Shown here: positions 17,940-30,361 of the stretch, piece after piece
How positions within the stretch are numbered: the stretch's first letter is position 1
How the letters are laid out: the number at the start of each line of letters is the position of its first letter
DNA from: Salvelinus alpinus
Lineage: Eukaryota; Chordata; Actinopteri; Salmoniformes; Salmonidae
DNA: 64,000 bases
Reading direction: 5' to 3'
Assembly (NCBI RefSeq): GCF_045679555.1
Contig: NC_092087.1
Span: forward strand, 81,967,753 to 82,031,752
The notes under the pieces: model-generated
The model's input: only the letters and a program-made list of their open reading frames with translations
Database searches by the model: none
Told to the model about the DNA's origin: nothing
Position numbers and translations under genes: made by a program

Positions 17940-19340
17940 TATAAACATCATATCCTGTAACTGTTCCTAAATACCCTGTGTTGTTGTACCACACAATGGC
18001 AGGTTACTAGTTTACACATTAAATTTCATCCCTTCTAAAGCACTAGTCATTACATTTTAAGCGACTGAGCTAATTTATAACAAAGTACGACCCCATGGTT
18101 GAGTAGTTTAGAGTTTTTATAACCTATAAAGTCACCGGAGGCTTTCCACCTCTCTCTCTTCCCCCTCTTACACCCTTCCTTTAATTCCCTCCTTCTCCAG
18201 CCCCCTCGCACCTCTACCACCTCCAACCCTCCCTCCTTGTATCTGTTCACACCTCTTCCCCTCCCGCCCCCCCTCCATTCCTTCCTCCACCCTCTCCCTC
18301 CCTTCCAGGTCAGCCACAGATGGCTGAGTGTGTCTGTTTTTAATTGGTGTTTAATTAACTTCATTAATAAGTGGCCAGACCGTAGACACAACTGACCTCC
18401 ATGATAAAGGAGCGGGAGAGCAAAAGGGATGGAGGGATCAGAGGTAGGGGGGACACGGTGTGATGGAGCTGAAAACAACACTTGATAAAGAACAGACATG
18501 TTCACACGGACCTACACACATTGACTATGTGCCTTGTGACCAGACACGGTGTCACAACTGAGATAGTTAGGGACTTTGTGCCCACTGGACCCAGTCTCTC
18601 TCAACACTAGAGCAGCCACCATTCTAGCTACAAATGCAGACATTGACAGCCTATAGTGGTGATGAGGAGGAGGGAGAGGTGAAAATTGAAGAAAATGAGG
18701 TGAAGGAGATGGGGAGGGGAGGAAGAAGAATGAAGGGGTAAAGGAGCCAAGGAGGAGGGGCAAATGAGGACGGAAGGAGGAAGAGAAACAAGGTTTGTTG
18801 CCAATTAAGACCTATTTAGCCAGACAGAGACTCAGTGACTCTGTCTCTCCCTCCATCAACCCTGAAGGGCTTTGCTTTGGGCTGCTCTGGTCTGGTGTAC
18901 TTGACTCCTGCAAGGCGCCAGACACACATGCAAGTGCACATGTGTACACACACACACTCACTTACAGCACAGGGGTCCGAATTAGGGAAACAACTGGGTT
19001 AGAACCGAACCGATCCAGAACATTCCACTGTGACATCCTTGGACCCGGAGAGAGTGATGCCAAAGGGCAATGATCTGGACCCTTAACCTCTCTGTATACC
19101 TCTCTCTCTCTTCTCTCTCACTTCCTCTGTGGGATAGAAGTGGGACATGCCTCCTGCTATGGTAGGGGCAGTAGCATGCATGTTGTCATGCCGACAGAGA
19201 GGCTAGAGGTTTCCCTAAAGTCTAGACCCAGACAACAGGATAGACACAGTAAAATAGAGAAAGGAGAGAGAAACAGAGACAAATTGAGATATGGAGAGAC
19301 ACAGAGAGGGAATGTGCATGAGAGAGAAGAGAGAGGGAGA
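17940..19340. other. intergenic, low-complexity patches only
   Basis: Pyrimidine-rich stretch 18145-18305 and purine-rich stretch 18660-18790; small CA run at 18930-18960. No recognised gene. Confidence 0.5.
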
Positions 19341-19347
19341 AATAGGT

Positions 19348-19541
19348 CTGGATTCAATCCGTATCGCAGAAGTATCGTGGAAGATCTGCGTTATAGCTCC
19401 ATTTAAATTTCAAGGCAATGTTCCAGTGTCCGCGGAGACTGCATTCACGGTAAACACTGCATATGTCGGCTCAATTGTAAATTACTTTTAAAAATGTACG
19501 CAGCTTTACCATGATACTTTCACGATACGGATTGAATCCAG
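19348..19541. mobile_element. MITE with TIR CTGGATTCAATCCGTATCG
   Basis: CTGGATTCAATCCGTATCGC at the left mirrors CGATACGGATTGAATCCAG at the right; about 190 bp, non-coding. Inner arms AAGTATCGTGG and CCATGATACTT also pair. Confidence 0.88.
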
Positions 19542-19716
19542 TCGCTAGTTACATTTAATCTGTGGAGGGATGAGAGTTTTACAAGCAGGGTGTAAAAGTC
19601 TATACCTAATTCTATTCAAACCAATATGCATAGTGCATAATGAAAAACTTCATATGTGTCAGACCTGGGATTGAATACTATTTGAAATCTTTTCATATAC
19701 TTTTAACATTTGCTCT

Positions 19717-19988
19717 ACAGATGTAGGATCTTAATTTGAGCCAGTTTGCTACAGCAGGAAAATAATTCTGCAGCAGCAGGAAATGTGGATTATAATTCAT
19801 TGACTGACATTTTTTGTAGGGTTTGATACTTTTTTTTGTTAGAGCAAACCCAAGTCTGACACTAAAGTGGAAATGACAAACTTCAGAAGCATTTTTAAAC
19901 CTTGAATACACTACAAGTTTGTATTTCCTGCTCTGCAGGAAAATTCTCAGCAACAAAAGAGTGATCAAATTAAGATCCTACATCTATA
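19717..19988. mobile_element. MITE, TIR AGATGTAGGATCTTAATTT
   Basis: ACAGATGTAGGATCTTAATT at the left mirrors AATTAAGATCCTACATCT at the right; arms extend inward (GAGCCAGTTTGCTACAGCAG at left). Same family as 11722-11952, in opposite orientation. Confidence 0.88.
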
Positions 19989-19999
19989 GTTTGCCTGAA

Positions 20000-20790
20000 G
20001 TGCTGGATGGGCGACGTTTGCATTTTTGTCACTATTCTATTGGTTCCGTAGTGACAGTCAAGCTCAATCAATCCCAGATAAAGTATTTTAAATGATTTTA
20101 GATAGTATTTTAATCCAGGTCTGATTTAGTTTCCCTTCTACACATTCATTATAAGAACCCATACCAAAGAAGTCAGTCAGAATGGATTTCACGATTTCAA
20201 CCATTAAACCCGGGGTAATCCCATGGTTGGCCACCTCCCAAAAACTATTGTGTGACGCATAAATGTTTGGGAAGCGGCCAACAGAAGACTTATCCTGGAT
20301 AAACATATTGAATATGCTAGTGTTTGGTTTACCTATATGGTTAGTTAATGCAATGGCTCCATCTGTTTAAGCATAGGCTTGAGAGAGGTTTGGTGTTTGG
20401 GATACAGAGTCCCTCTGCTGCTACCAAAAAGTCACACATATGCATGGAAATATGCTCCTGCACCATACGCTTTACCCACATCTAAAGCAGCATCCTACGC
20501 AATAGGTCGGAACAAGATTACTGTGTCTGTCCTGTGGAGATGAGATTTCATGAATTGCCTGTTTGAGTATCACATAAGCATCAAAACAGAAAAATGCACT
20601 AAAAGATGGAATGTCATATTCCTTATCAGTCCTGCTAAGACAAAACATTTCAGATGTAAGTTAAACAGTAGAGCCACAGCTGTTGCTATATTATCTCATC
20701 ATCATATCTGAGGAGAGCCCACTTCTCATGTGTACGTGTTTCCTCTTCTATAATCTGCTCTTTGTTTTCAGATGGTTAAGACAAAGATCC
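20000..20790. other. intergenic, nothing recognised
   Basis: AT-rich sequence. A weak inverted pair around GGTTGGCCACCTCCCAAAAA and TTTGGGAAGCGGCCAAC (20225-20283) suggests a small palindrome but no named element. Confidence 0.4.
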
Positions 20791-20796
20791 AATCTG

Positions 20797-20911
20797 CATC
20801 CAAAATGGAACCCCATTCCCTACTATAGTGAACTACTTTTGACCAGAGCTCTATTGGGCCTGGTCAAAAGTAGTGCACTGTATTGGGAGCAGGGTGGCAT
20901 TTGGGACATGA
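20797..20911. mobile_element. palindromic MITE family A, copy 1
   Basis: CCAAAATGGAACCCCATTCC on the left and AGGGTGGCATTTGGGACATG on the right, with internal AGTGAACTACTTTTGACCAG mirrored by CTGGTCAAAAGTAGTGCACT. Copies 2 and 3 lie at 21948 and 27273. Confidence 0.88.
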
Positions 20912-21070
20912 CTAGAACACTCTACTTTATTTATCTATGTGTAAACCTCCTCTGGCCACATCTAAGGGTCTATATACCAGCATGTCACTGAACCTGGTCC
21001 GGGGTGCTTCTGGATTCACAGATTATTCACAGATCTTTCTCTCTTTCTCAATCAACTGTTCCTCTCTGCC

Positions 21071-21295
21071 TTCGTCTCACTCTGTCTCTGTCTCCCTGTC
21101 TCTATCGCTCTGTCTCTGTCTCCCTGTCTCTACCGATCTGTCTCTGTCTCGCTGTCTCTATCGCTCTGTCTCTGTCTCGCTGTCTCTATCGCTCTGTCTC
21201 TGTCTCCCTGTCTCTATCGCTCTGTCTCTGTCTCCCTGTCTCTATTGCTCTGTCTCGCTGTCTCTATCGCTCTGTCTCTGTCTCGCTGTCTTTTT
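21071..21295. repeat. TCTGTCTC/TATCGCTC tandem repeat
   Basis: Repeats of CTGTCTCTGTCTCCCTGTCT plus CTATCGCT, unit about 30 bp, about eight copies; spurious open frames result. Confidence 0.92.
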
Positions 21296-21493
21296 CTCAC
21301 ACCCTCACAATGCCTCTCAAATCAACCAGCTGCAGCACCAAGGCTGACATCCCTCTTTGAATCCCTCTTCCTCTTCCTCTCCCCCTATTTTGATACTAAC
21401 TAGTCACTCCCTTTTCCATTACTGACTTGTAGTCAGGTTGATGACTGACATTACTGTACACAGCTGGGGCTGAGGTTGAGTTTATGTCAAACA

Positions 21494-21498
<5 letters not shown>

Positions 21499-21530
<32 letters not shown>
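21499..21530. repeat. (CA)n microsatellite
   Basis: Short perfect CA run; two more short runs at 21761-21777 and 21798-21817. Confidence 0.95.
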
Positions 21531-21533
<3 letters not shown>

Positions 21534-21947
21534 GTATGATGCAGTTGCTTACAGCTGGCAGCTGTTTTGGAATATGATTACGAAGTGTGAAAAGGTTGGA
21601 ACATTTGGATTAAACAGTCATGTCGTCCTTTACATTGTTGGCTTCGATGAGAGCTGCTGTCTGTTTTTCCAGAACCTTTCTTTTAGTCTAACTGAGAGGC
21701 TATGAGAGAGATCATTCTGTTTTGAATTGATTAATCGGTGTGTAAGTAAACCCCACCAACACACACACACACACACAAATGCCTGTTTGCACTGACACAC
21801 ACACACACACACACACATCCACAAAGCTATTGTCACCTAATTTGGCGATAATGCGATGCTTCCTCCTTCAAGCCTCTGTATCTGGGCAGCAACTAGTGAC
21901 AATGATGTCACCTCTCTACCAGTGTGTCCGGACCTTGACACAGGCTG

Positions 21948-22049
21948 CGTGCCAGATTGCACTCTATTCCCTATATAGTGCACTACGTTTGATAGGGCTC
22001 TGATCAAAAGTACTGCACTATAAAGGGAATAGGGTGCTATTTGAAACAC
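21948..22049. mobile_element. palindromic MITE family A, copy 2
   Basis: CACTCTATTCCCTATATAGT and mirrored ACTATAAAGGGAATAGGGTG; internal TGATCAAAAGTACTGCACT. Same family as 20797 and 27273. Confidence 0.85.
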
Positions 22050-22381
22050 AACCACAAAAGACCTTAGTCTGATACGCACACGCACACACACAGGGAACAA
22101 TACCTTCCACTTCCCCCCATTAACCAGACCCCCAAAATAAACTCCCTCTATACACTAGACCATTGTTACTGGGGCCAACATTAGCACATCAGATCAGACA
22201 CTTAAAGCCTTTACTTCACAACTCAAGACCAGAGGAAATCCCTTCTTTTGGAAGAGGAGAGAGGGAGATTTCTGTCGTTCTTTCCCAGAGTGATACAAGT
22301 GGTTGTGAGTGGTTTGCTAATTGTCCTCTCTTAATCTTGTTAATGCAGCAGAAAGAGAGAGCAGGAGAGAGAGAGAGAAAG

Positions 22382-22382
<1 letters not shown>

Positions 22383-22424
<42 letters not shown>
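22383..22424. repeat. (GA)n then (GT)n microsatellite
   Basis: GAGAGAGAGAGAAAGAGAG followed by a perfect GT run. Confidence 0.95.
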
Positions 22425-22425
<1 letters not shown>

Positions 22426-22633
22426 CAAGACAACAGGGTTGCAAACAGAGGAGCTGGCTTTCACAGATTGTCATGACAATACAATGACCTTTCAACCAAC
22501 CTTGCCCACTGTATACCATACTGCTCCAACACGCCTGTAGTGGGGTTACACAGCTGGTACTGTCCAATGGAAAGGTGAGTGATACCTATGGAACATGTGG
22601 TGATTGGTCCATAAAGGAGAGGGGACTGTCTGT

Positions 22634-22806
<173 letters not shown>

Positions 22807-23059
22807 TTAATGTAGGATCAAACAAGGGCACCTAGGGTAGCAAACTCTGTCATGGCAGGTGTTTAAGGATGTGTGTGTGTGTGTTAATGAGACAGTTATT
22901 ATTGCTGTACACAGGCCAACTGTCTAGCAGGTGATGGCGGAAAACTGAGAACCAGAAACAGTCATGTGTTGGGACTTGAAACCTGGCAGCATCGTATTTT
23001 TCCAATGCCGCATTTCTGCACAGTATCTCTTCTGAGAACTCATTAAAAGTTATGAATAA

Positions 23060-23302
<243 letters not shown>

Positions 23303-23781
23303 ACTACTGAGACTACACAGACTGTACAAGTCTAAGCGAGACAAAGTGAACTTGAATGAGAGTGGATGATAATGATGACAGGAGAGAAAAGCACTAGATG
23401 CCAATAGAGATCTCCTTCACTATGATGTTATATTGAATATCTGCCTGGCACAGCTTGACCATCAACTGTGTGTGTTTGGCATGATGCTACTTGGCTTATC
23501 AAAGAAAAGGATCAAGCAAGTGTGCTTAGAGGAAGTGCACACTTAGACGGTGCAGTATGAGTGAAGTCAATTCATTTCAAATAACTTTATTTGTACCTTT
23601 AGGGCAATTACAAAATGATGTTGGCACGTGTTTTTTTCTAACTTGGATGCGTGGAAGTTAGTCCTTTATGTGCAATATTAAAACATCTAACGTCGCTAAC
23701 TTATGATTAAAGGTTTACCTTGAGATGTTGACTATAATTGATGAACTGCAGATAGGTAGTGTGTGTGGAATTAGTCATACA

Positions 23782-23956
23782 GAGGAGGCTGGTGGGATGA
23801 GCTTTAGGAGGACGGGCTCATTGTAATGGTTGGAATGGAATTAATGGAACGGAGTTGTGTTGTGTTTGATGTGTTTGGTACCATTCCAATTGATTTTATT
23901 ACAGCCACTACAATGAGCCCGTCCTACTATAGTTCCTCCCACCAGCCTCCTCTGAG
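23782..23956. mobile_element. MITE with TIR CAGAGGAGGCTGGTGGG
   Basis: AGAGGAGGCTGGTGGGATGA on the left mirrors CCTCCCACCAGCCTCCTCTG on the right; arms continue with GGACGGGCTCATTGTAATGG opposite CTACAATGAGCCCGTCCT. About 175 bp. Confidence 0.92.
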
Positions 23957-23984
23957 TCAGAACACTCATACACTAAGATAAAAC

Positions 23985-24258
23985 TCAAGACAAGTGTGTT
24001 AGGGCCTTGACATTGGCAAAGTCAAGCTTATCTCGAGTCGAACACAAACAGCCACCTACCCAAATTGCACACACTGTATATAGACTTTCTTTTTCCCCCA
24101 TTGTGTTATTGACTGTACGCTTGTTAATTCCATGTGTAACTCTGTGTTGTTGTTTGTGTCACACTGGTTTGCTTTATCTTGGTCAGGTCACAGTTGTAAA
24201 TGAGAACTTGTTCTCAACTAGCTTACCTGGTTAAATAAAGGTGAAATTAAAATAAAAT
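23985..24258 (+). mobile_element. SINE/LINE-type 3' tail fragment
   Basis: GTTGTAAATGAGAACTTGTT then CTCAACTAGCTTACCTGGTT then AAATAAAGGTG is a conserved L2-like 3' tail used by fish SINEs and LINEs, ending in an A-rich AAAATAAAATAAAA tail. Confidence 0.65.
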
Positions 24259-24629
24259 AAAAATGATTCAAATGGTACTGTATTAGTTAGGTATGCTTTG
24301 AACTGATCTCACACCTGTTGATAAGAATGCAGGTGGCTGAGTAAGCAGGTAGGTGGGTATTACAGAAGGGGGAGGTGGTGTCATTTGCTGTTTAATCTAC
24401 TGAGTTGTGATGTGCGATAAGTTGTAAAGCATTGTAACTAGGAAACAATTGGTCAGACAGACTTGCCACAACTGAAAGGCTATAGTATAGGGATCATCTA
24501 CTAGATGCAGCCACAGGACAACTGTTTCCTGATCGGATGTTTAATTACAAATCATTTATAGAGTGCAAATTGACCGCAAGATGCCCAAAAATATATAATA
24601 TTTGACTAAAACAATAATTTCAAACCTTG

Positions 24630-24888
24630 CTTATGTAACCGATGTGAAATGGTTAGCTAGTTAGCGGTGGTGCGCGCTAATAGCATTTCAATCGGCTTTT
24701 GACGTCACTCGCTTTGAGACCTTGAAGTAGTGGTTCCCCTTGCTCTGCAACGCGGCTTTTGTGGAGCGATGGGTAACGATGCTTCGTGGGTGACTGTTGT
24801 TGATGTGTGCAGAGTGTCCCTGGTTCGCGCCCGGGTCGGGGCGAGGGGACGGACTAAAGTTATACTGTTACACTTACATGCGTATATG

Positions 24889-24893
<5 letters not shown>
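24630..24893 (+). mobile_element. salmonid SINE-like repeat with B-box-like motif
   Basis: Contains CGCTAATAGCATTTCAATCG, GGAGCGATGGGTAACGATGC and GGTTCGCGCCCGGGTCGGGG; the GGTTCGCGCC resembles a tRNA-type B box. I recognise the segment as a common salmonid interspersed repeat, but its class is uncertain. Confidence 0.55.

Positions 24894-24944
<51 letters not shown>
24894..24944. repeat. (TA)n microsatellite
   Basis: About 50 bp of TA dinucleotides at the 3' side of the preceding SINE-like repeat. Confidence 0.97.
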
Positions 24945-24947
<3 letters not shown>

Positions 24948-25084
24948 ATTATGCGTGGGAATACTTTGGAACAGATTTCCAAAATTAAAATCACTTGGAA
25001 CTGATTTGCAGTTTTTTTTTTACAGTCTTTCATGTCTTTTGGCCAGAAAACTTAGGGAGTGGGGGGGCAAATAAAATCCCCCGC

Positions 25085-26925
25085 AGGCCGCTAGTTGGCG
25101 AACCCTGCTGCAGTAGTATAGTAATGTCTAAACAGTAGCAGGCTGAAAGGCAGTATTAGTACAGTAATGTCTCAACAGTAGCATAATGAGAGGCTGTAGT
25201 ATTATAGTATAGTCTAAACAGTAGCAGGATGAAAGGCTACAGAATTATTATAGTCTACACAGTAGCAGGATGAAAGGCAGTAGTAGTAGCGAAATGTCTA
25301 AACAGTAGCAGGATGAAAGGCGTGTATTAGTATAGTAATGTCTAAACTGTAGCAGGATGAAAGGCAGTAGTAGTAGCGTAATGTCTAAACAGTAGCAGGA
25401 TGAAAGGCGTGTATTAGTATAGTAATGTCTAAACTGTAGCAGGATGAAAGGCAGTAGTAGTAGCGTAATGTCTAAACAGTAGCAGGATGAAAGGCAGTAG
25501 TAGTAGCGTAATGTCTAAACAGTAGCAGGATGAAAGGCGTGTATTAGTATAGTAATGTCTAAACAGTAGCAGGATGAAAGGCAGTAGTAGTAGCGTAATG
25601 TCTAAACAGTAGCAGGATGAAAGGCGTGTATTAGTATAGTAATGTCTAAACAGTAGCAGGATGAAAGGCTGTAGTAGTAGCGTAATGTCTAAACAGTAGC
25701 AGGATGAAAGGCAGTAGTAGTATATTATAGTCTAAACAGTAGCAGGATGAAAGGCAGTAGTAGTAGCGTAATGTCTAAACAGTAGCAGGATGAAAGGCAG
25801 TAGTAGTATATTATAGTCTAAACAGTAGCAGGATGAAAGGCAGTAGTAGTAGCGTAATGTCTAAACAGTAGCAGGATGAAAGGCTGTAGTAGTAGCGTAA
25901 TGTCTAAACAGTAGCAGGATGAAAGGCTGTAGTAGTAGCGTAATGTCTAAACAGTAGCAGGATGAAAGGCAGTAGTAGTAGCGTAATGTCTAAACAGTAG
26001 CAGGATGAAAGGCTGTAGTAGTAGCGTAATGTCTAAACAGTAGCAGGATGAAAGGCAGTAGTAGTATATTATAGTCTAAACAGTAGCAGGAGGAAAGGCA
26101 GTAGTAGTAGCGTAATGTCTAAACAGTAGCAGGATGAAAGGCAGTAGTAGTAGCGTAATGTCTAAACAGTAGCAGGATGAAAGGCAGTAGTAGTAGCGTA
26201 ATGTCTAAACAGTAGTAGGATGAAAGGCTGTAGTAGTAGCGTAATGTCTAAACAGTAGCAGGCTGAAAGGCTGTAGTAGTAGCGTAATGTCTAAACAGTA
26301 GCAGGATGAAAGGCTGTAGTAGTAGCGTAATGTCTAAACAGTAGCAGTATGAAAGGCAGTAGTAGTAGCGTAATGTCTAAACAGTAGCAGGATGAAAGGC
26401 AGTAGTAGTATAGTCTAAACAGCAGCAGGATGAAAGGCAGTAGTAGTAGCGTAATGTCTAAACAGTAGCAGGATGAAAGGCAGTAGCGTAATGTCTAAAC
26501 AGTAGCAGGATGAAAGGCTGTAGTAGTAGCATAATGTCTAAACAGTAGCAGGATGAAAGGCTGCAGTAGTATAGTCTAAACAGCAGCAGGATGAAAGGCA
26601 GCAGTAGTATAGTCTAAACAGTAGCAGGATGAAAGGCAGTAGTAGTATAGTATAGTCTAAACAGTAGCAGGATGAAAGGCAGTAGTAGTATAGTCTAAAC
26701 AGCAGCAGGATGAAAGGCTGTAGTAGTATAGTGTAGTCTAAACAGTAGCAGGATGAAAGGCAGTAGTAGTATAGTGTAGTCTAAACAGTAGCAGGATGAA
26801 AGGCAGTAGTAGTATAGTCTAAACAGCAGCAGGATGAAAGGCAGCAGTAGTATAGTGTAGTCTAAACAGTAGCAGGATGAAAGGCTGCAGTAGTATAGTA
26901 TAGTCTAAACAGCAGCAGGATGAAC
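25085..26925. repeat. 43-bp minisatellite, about 43 copies
   Basis: Consensus unit: CAGTAGTAGTAGCGTAATGT then CTAAACAGTAGCAGGATGAA then AGG. Variants replace AGCGTAATG with ATATTATAG or shorten to AGTATAGTCTAAACAGCAGC; the variant order is patchy, indicating successive block duplications. No open reading frame or promoter motif is evident. Confidence 0.97.
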
Positions 26926-27272
26926 ACAATAAAACATATACCATTCCAGCTGATATAACACTAATCTTCTTAAAAACTCTGCTCCAGTTCTATGCTTCCC
27001 ATCTCTCACACATACTGTGGCCTTGGTTCTCCCTGTGTGAGCTTGCATTACTGTTTCCTCACTGTGTTATTATGACTGGGCATCAGGCTCCCAGGGTTCT
27101 TTTCCCACAGTCCCCCTCCCTCAGTGTCAGCCCCGGTCGGTCCCAGGCAACCCTCTCTCTCATACACACTCTGCACCTGCCATGGGCGTCAGCGTTCATC
27201 TCACATCTTCTCTTTCCACATTAATCAACAGTCAGAAATGAAAACAAGAGGATCAAGTGGACTATACGGTTG
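26926..27272. other. intergenic, nothing recognised
   Basis: Unique-looking sequence between the 43-bp minisatellite and MITE family A copy 3. Confidence 0.5.
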
Positions 27273-27384
27273 GTCCCCAAATGGCACTCTGTTCCCTATA
27301 GTGAACTACTTTTGCCCAGGGTCCACAGGGCTCTGGTCAAAAGTAGTGCACTATTTAGTAAATAGGTATGCCATTTAATACGCA
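27273..27384. mobile_element. palindromic MITE family A, copy 3
   Basis: CCCCAAATGGCACTCTGTTC and mirrored ATAGGTATGCCATTTAATAC; internal GTGAACTACTTTTGCCCAGG and GGTCAAAAGTAGTGCACTAT. Confidence 0.88.
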
Positions 27385-27423
27385 GCCTAGCTCTGACTGA
27401 GGCACTTCCCTTGTCTTAATGTA

Positions 27424-28690
27424 CAGTTGAAGTCGAAAGTTTACATACACTCAGGTTGGAGTCATTAGAACTCATTTTTCAACCACTCCACAAATTTCTT
27501 GTTAACAAACTATAGTTTTCGGTTAGGACATCTAGTTTGTGCATGACACAAGTAATTTTTCCAACAATTGTTTACAGACAGATTATTTCACATATAATTC
27601 ACTGTATCACAATTCCAGAGGGTCAGAAGTTTACATACACTAAGTTGACTGTGCCTTTAAACAGCTTGGAAAATTCCAGAAAATTATGTCATGGCTTTAG
27701 AAGCTTCTGATAGGCTAATTGACATAATTTGAGTCAATTGGATGTATTTCAAGGCCTACCTTCAAACTCAGTGCCTCTTTGCTTGACATCATAGGAAAAT
27801 CCAAAGAAATCAGCCAAGATCTCAGAAAAAAATTGTAGACCTACACAAGTCTGGTTCATCCTTGGGAGCAATTTCCAAATGCCTGAAGGTACCACGTTCA
27901 TCTGTACAAACAATAGTACGCAAGTATAAACACCATGGGCCCACGCAGACGTCATACCGCTCAGGAAAGAGACACATTCTGTCTCCTAGAGATGAACGTT
28001 CTTTGGGGTGAAAAGTGCAAATCAATCCCAGAACAACAGCAAAGGACCTTGTGAAGATGCTGCAGGAAATAGGTACAAAAGTATCTATGTCCACAGTAAA
28101 ACGAGTCCTATATCGTCATGACCTGAAAGGCCGCTCAGCAAGGAAGAAGCCACTGCTCCAAAACCGCCATAAAAAAGCCAGACTACGGTTTGCAACTGCA
28201 CATGGGGACAAAAATCGTATTTTTTGGAGAAATGTTCTCTGGTCTGATGAAACAAAAATAGAACTGTTTGGCCATCATGACCATTGTTATGTTTGGTAGA
28301 AAAAGGGGAAGGCTTGCAAGCTGAAGAACACCATCCCAATCGTGAAGCACGGGGGTGGCAGCCTCATGTTGTTGGGGTGCTTTGCTGCAGGAGGGACTGG
28401 TGTACTTCACAAAATAGATCACATCATGAGAAAGTAAAATTATGTTGATATATTGGAGCAACATCTCAAGACATCAGTCAGGAAGTTAAAGCTTGGTCGC
28501 AAATGGGTCTTCAAAAAGGACATTGACTCCAATCATACTTCCAAAGTTGTGGCAAAATGGCTTAAGGACAACAAAGTCAAGGTATTGGAGTGGCCATCAC
28601 AAAGCCCTGACCTAGATCCTATAGAAAATTTGTGGGCAGAACTGAAAAAGCATGTGCAAGCAAGGAGGCCTACACACCTGACTCAGTTAC
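27424..28690 (+). pseudogene. Sleeping-Beauty-group Tc1 transposon, 3' truncated
   Basis: Left terminal region has the IR/DR layout of this group: outer direct repeat CAGTTGAAGTCGAAAGTTTA at 27425 and inner direct repeat GTCAGAAGTTTACATACACT about 195 bp in. The transposase is broken by stops near 28009, 28299 and 28435. Recognisable pieces are INPRTTAKDLVKMLQEIGTK, RHKKARLRFATAHGDK, the first catalytic motif WSDETKIELFG, and SQSPDLDPIENLWAELKK with the final acidic residue. The region of the middle Asp is mutated (KKDIDSNHTSK). The 3' inverted repeat is missing; the sequence breaks after LTQLHLY. Confidence 0.92.
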
Positions 28691-28801
28691 ACCTATATCA
28701 TCACTTATAGGGGGCGCAGTGTGTTGAAAGCATGATGGAGCCCAGAAACAGGATTTGATCTGTTATCTGGGTAACACTGTCTGCAGTCTCCAGTGGGAAA
28801 C

Positions 28802-29156
28802 TACAGTTGAAGTCAGAAGTTTACATACACCTTAGCCAAATACATTTAAACTCAGTTTTTCACAATTCCTGACATTTAATCCTAGTAAAAATTCCCTGTC
28901 TTAGGTCAGTTAGGATCACCACTTTATTTTAAGAATGTGAACTGTCAGAATAATAGTAGAGAGAATGATTTATTTCAGATTTTATTTCTTTCATCACATT
29001 CCCAGTGGGTCAGAAGTTTACATACACTCAATTAGTATTTGGTAGCATTGCCTTTAAATTGTTTAACTTGGGTCAAACGTTTCGGGTAGCCTTCCACAAG
29101 CTTCCCACAATAAGTTGGGTGAATTCTGGCCCATTCCTCCTGACAGAGCTGAAGCA
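28802..29156 (+). mobile_element. second Sleeping-Beauty-group element, 5' end only
   Basis: A new left terminus CAGTTGAAGTCAGAAGTTTA begins at 28804 in the same orientation as the copy upstream, with an inner direct repeat GTCAGAAGTTTACATACACT near 29009. It is followed by a diverged piece of the element (TTTGGTAGCATTGCCTTTAA) that ends near 29156. No transposase frame survives. Confidence 0.85.
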
Positions 29157-29477
29157 CGGACAGTATAGAGATTGGAAAAAAGGAGAGACTCTCAAGATTG
29201 TCATCTTGTGTATTTCATGTCACAACACAGGAAATTAAGTCAGGATGTTGTGTGTGACGTCTTGTGTGTGTGTGCGTCTTCAAGATTTACTAGAGAGAGT
29301 GGAGGTTTGTGTGCGAATACCCATGATGCCGATCCTCTTCATTTCCTGGGCCACATCTGTTCCCCTGGGTGATGTCTCAAGGAGAAAGGAGCGCTGATTG
29401 GCTGGCTTATGTTCTAAGGCCTACATGGTCAGAATTCAGGCAGTGTTCCATGTTTTTTTACTTTGGGCTTAAAGGAG

Positions 29478-29480
<3 letters not shown>

Positions 29481-29524
<44 letters not shown>
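29481..29524. repeat. (CA)n microsatellite
   Basis: Perfect CA run of about 44 bp. Confidence 0.97.
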
Positions 29525-29527
<3 letters not shown>

Positions 29528-30350
29528 GTCAAAGCATAGGTAAACTAGTTTGGCTCCAAAACAACTTGTTCCCATAACAATCCCTCTCACGATTCTGCTT
29601 AGTAAAGCTTTACATTTGGAGGGTTTTGTCCTTCTCCTTCATCATACACTTGAAGATCTCACTGACAGAATTTTAAATGTTATAAACACTGACATTTCAA
29701 ACTCTTATCGAACATAAATGTTTCACTCTGAAATCATGTTGATTTACAAATATGTCTGTTTCACCACATGTAAAAGATGAGGGTAATAACTCAAGACAAA
29801 GGAGAGAGTGTGACTTCTACCTCTTGTGTGTGAGAGAGATACGAAACAACTGCTGTGTCAGTAAGTCTCAAATTCCTCATGTTCCTCTCTCATTTCAGTA
29901 GGACCAATCAAGGGATTGGAGAAGAAGAAACCTAGGGTTTTGTCCTCCAACACGCTCCACGCTTTCCTGTGCCGTTTTGAGAAGGAGACGAGGAGAGAGG
30001 ACACGAGAAATCTACCATTGCACCCAGAAGCTGAGTTCTGATTCTTTACCCTTCACCCAGAGGTGTGCTTTCGATCACTCCCCCTAATGCATTTAAAAGC
30101 ATTGGAAAGGTGCAAGCGTGGCTAGTGTGAGTTTCCTTACACCAGTCCATTCTTCTTAAAATCATGACAGGGAGTATAAGCGCACACACTTCAGGAGAAG
30201 GGGAGAGGAAACATAGCCACTGTCCCACAGTAGCTGCTGTTCTGTGATCTCCAGTATCAGAGCAGATCAGGAAGTTAGCGTGCCAATGCAGCCTACAGTA
30301 ACTAAGCAGTAACTAAACTCTGTTTGGCCCGAGGATTAAGAGACATATTT
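29525..30350. other. intergenic, nothing recognised
   Basis: No convincing exon or repeat terminus. Confidence 0.5.
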
Positions 30351-30361
30351 GCTTATCTTTA

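Noticed and set aside
24705-25074. Open frames around 24730-25074
   Set aside because: They overlap a SINE-like repeat and a (TA)n tract.
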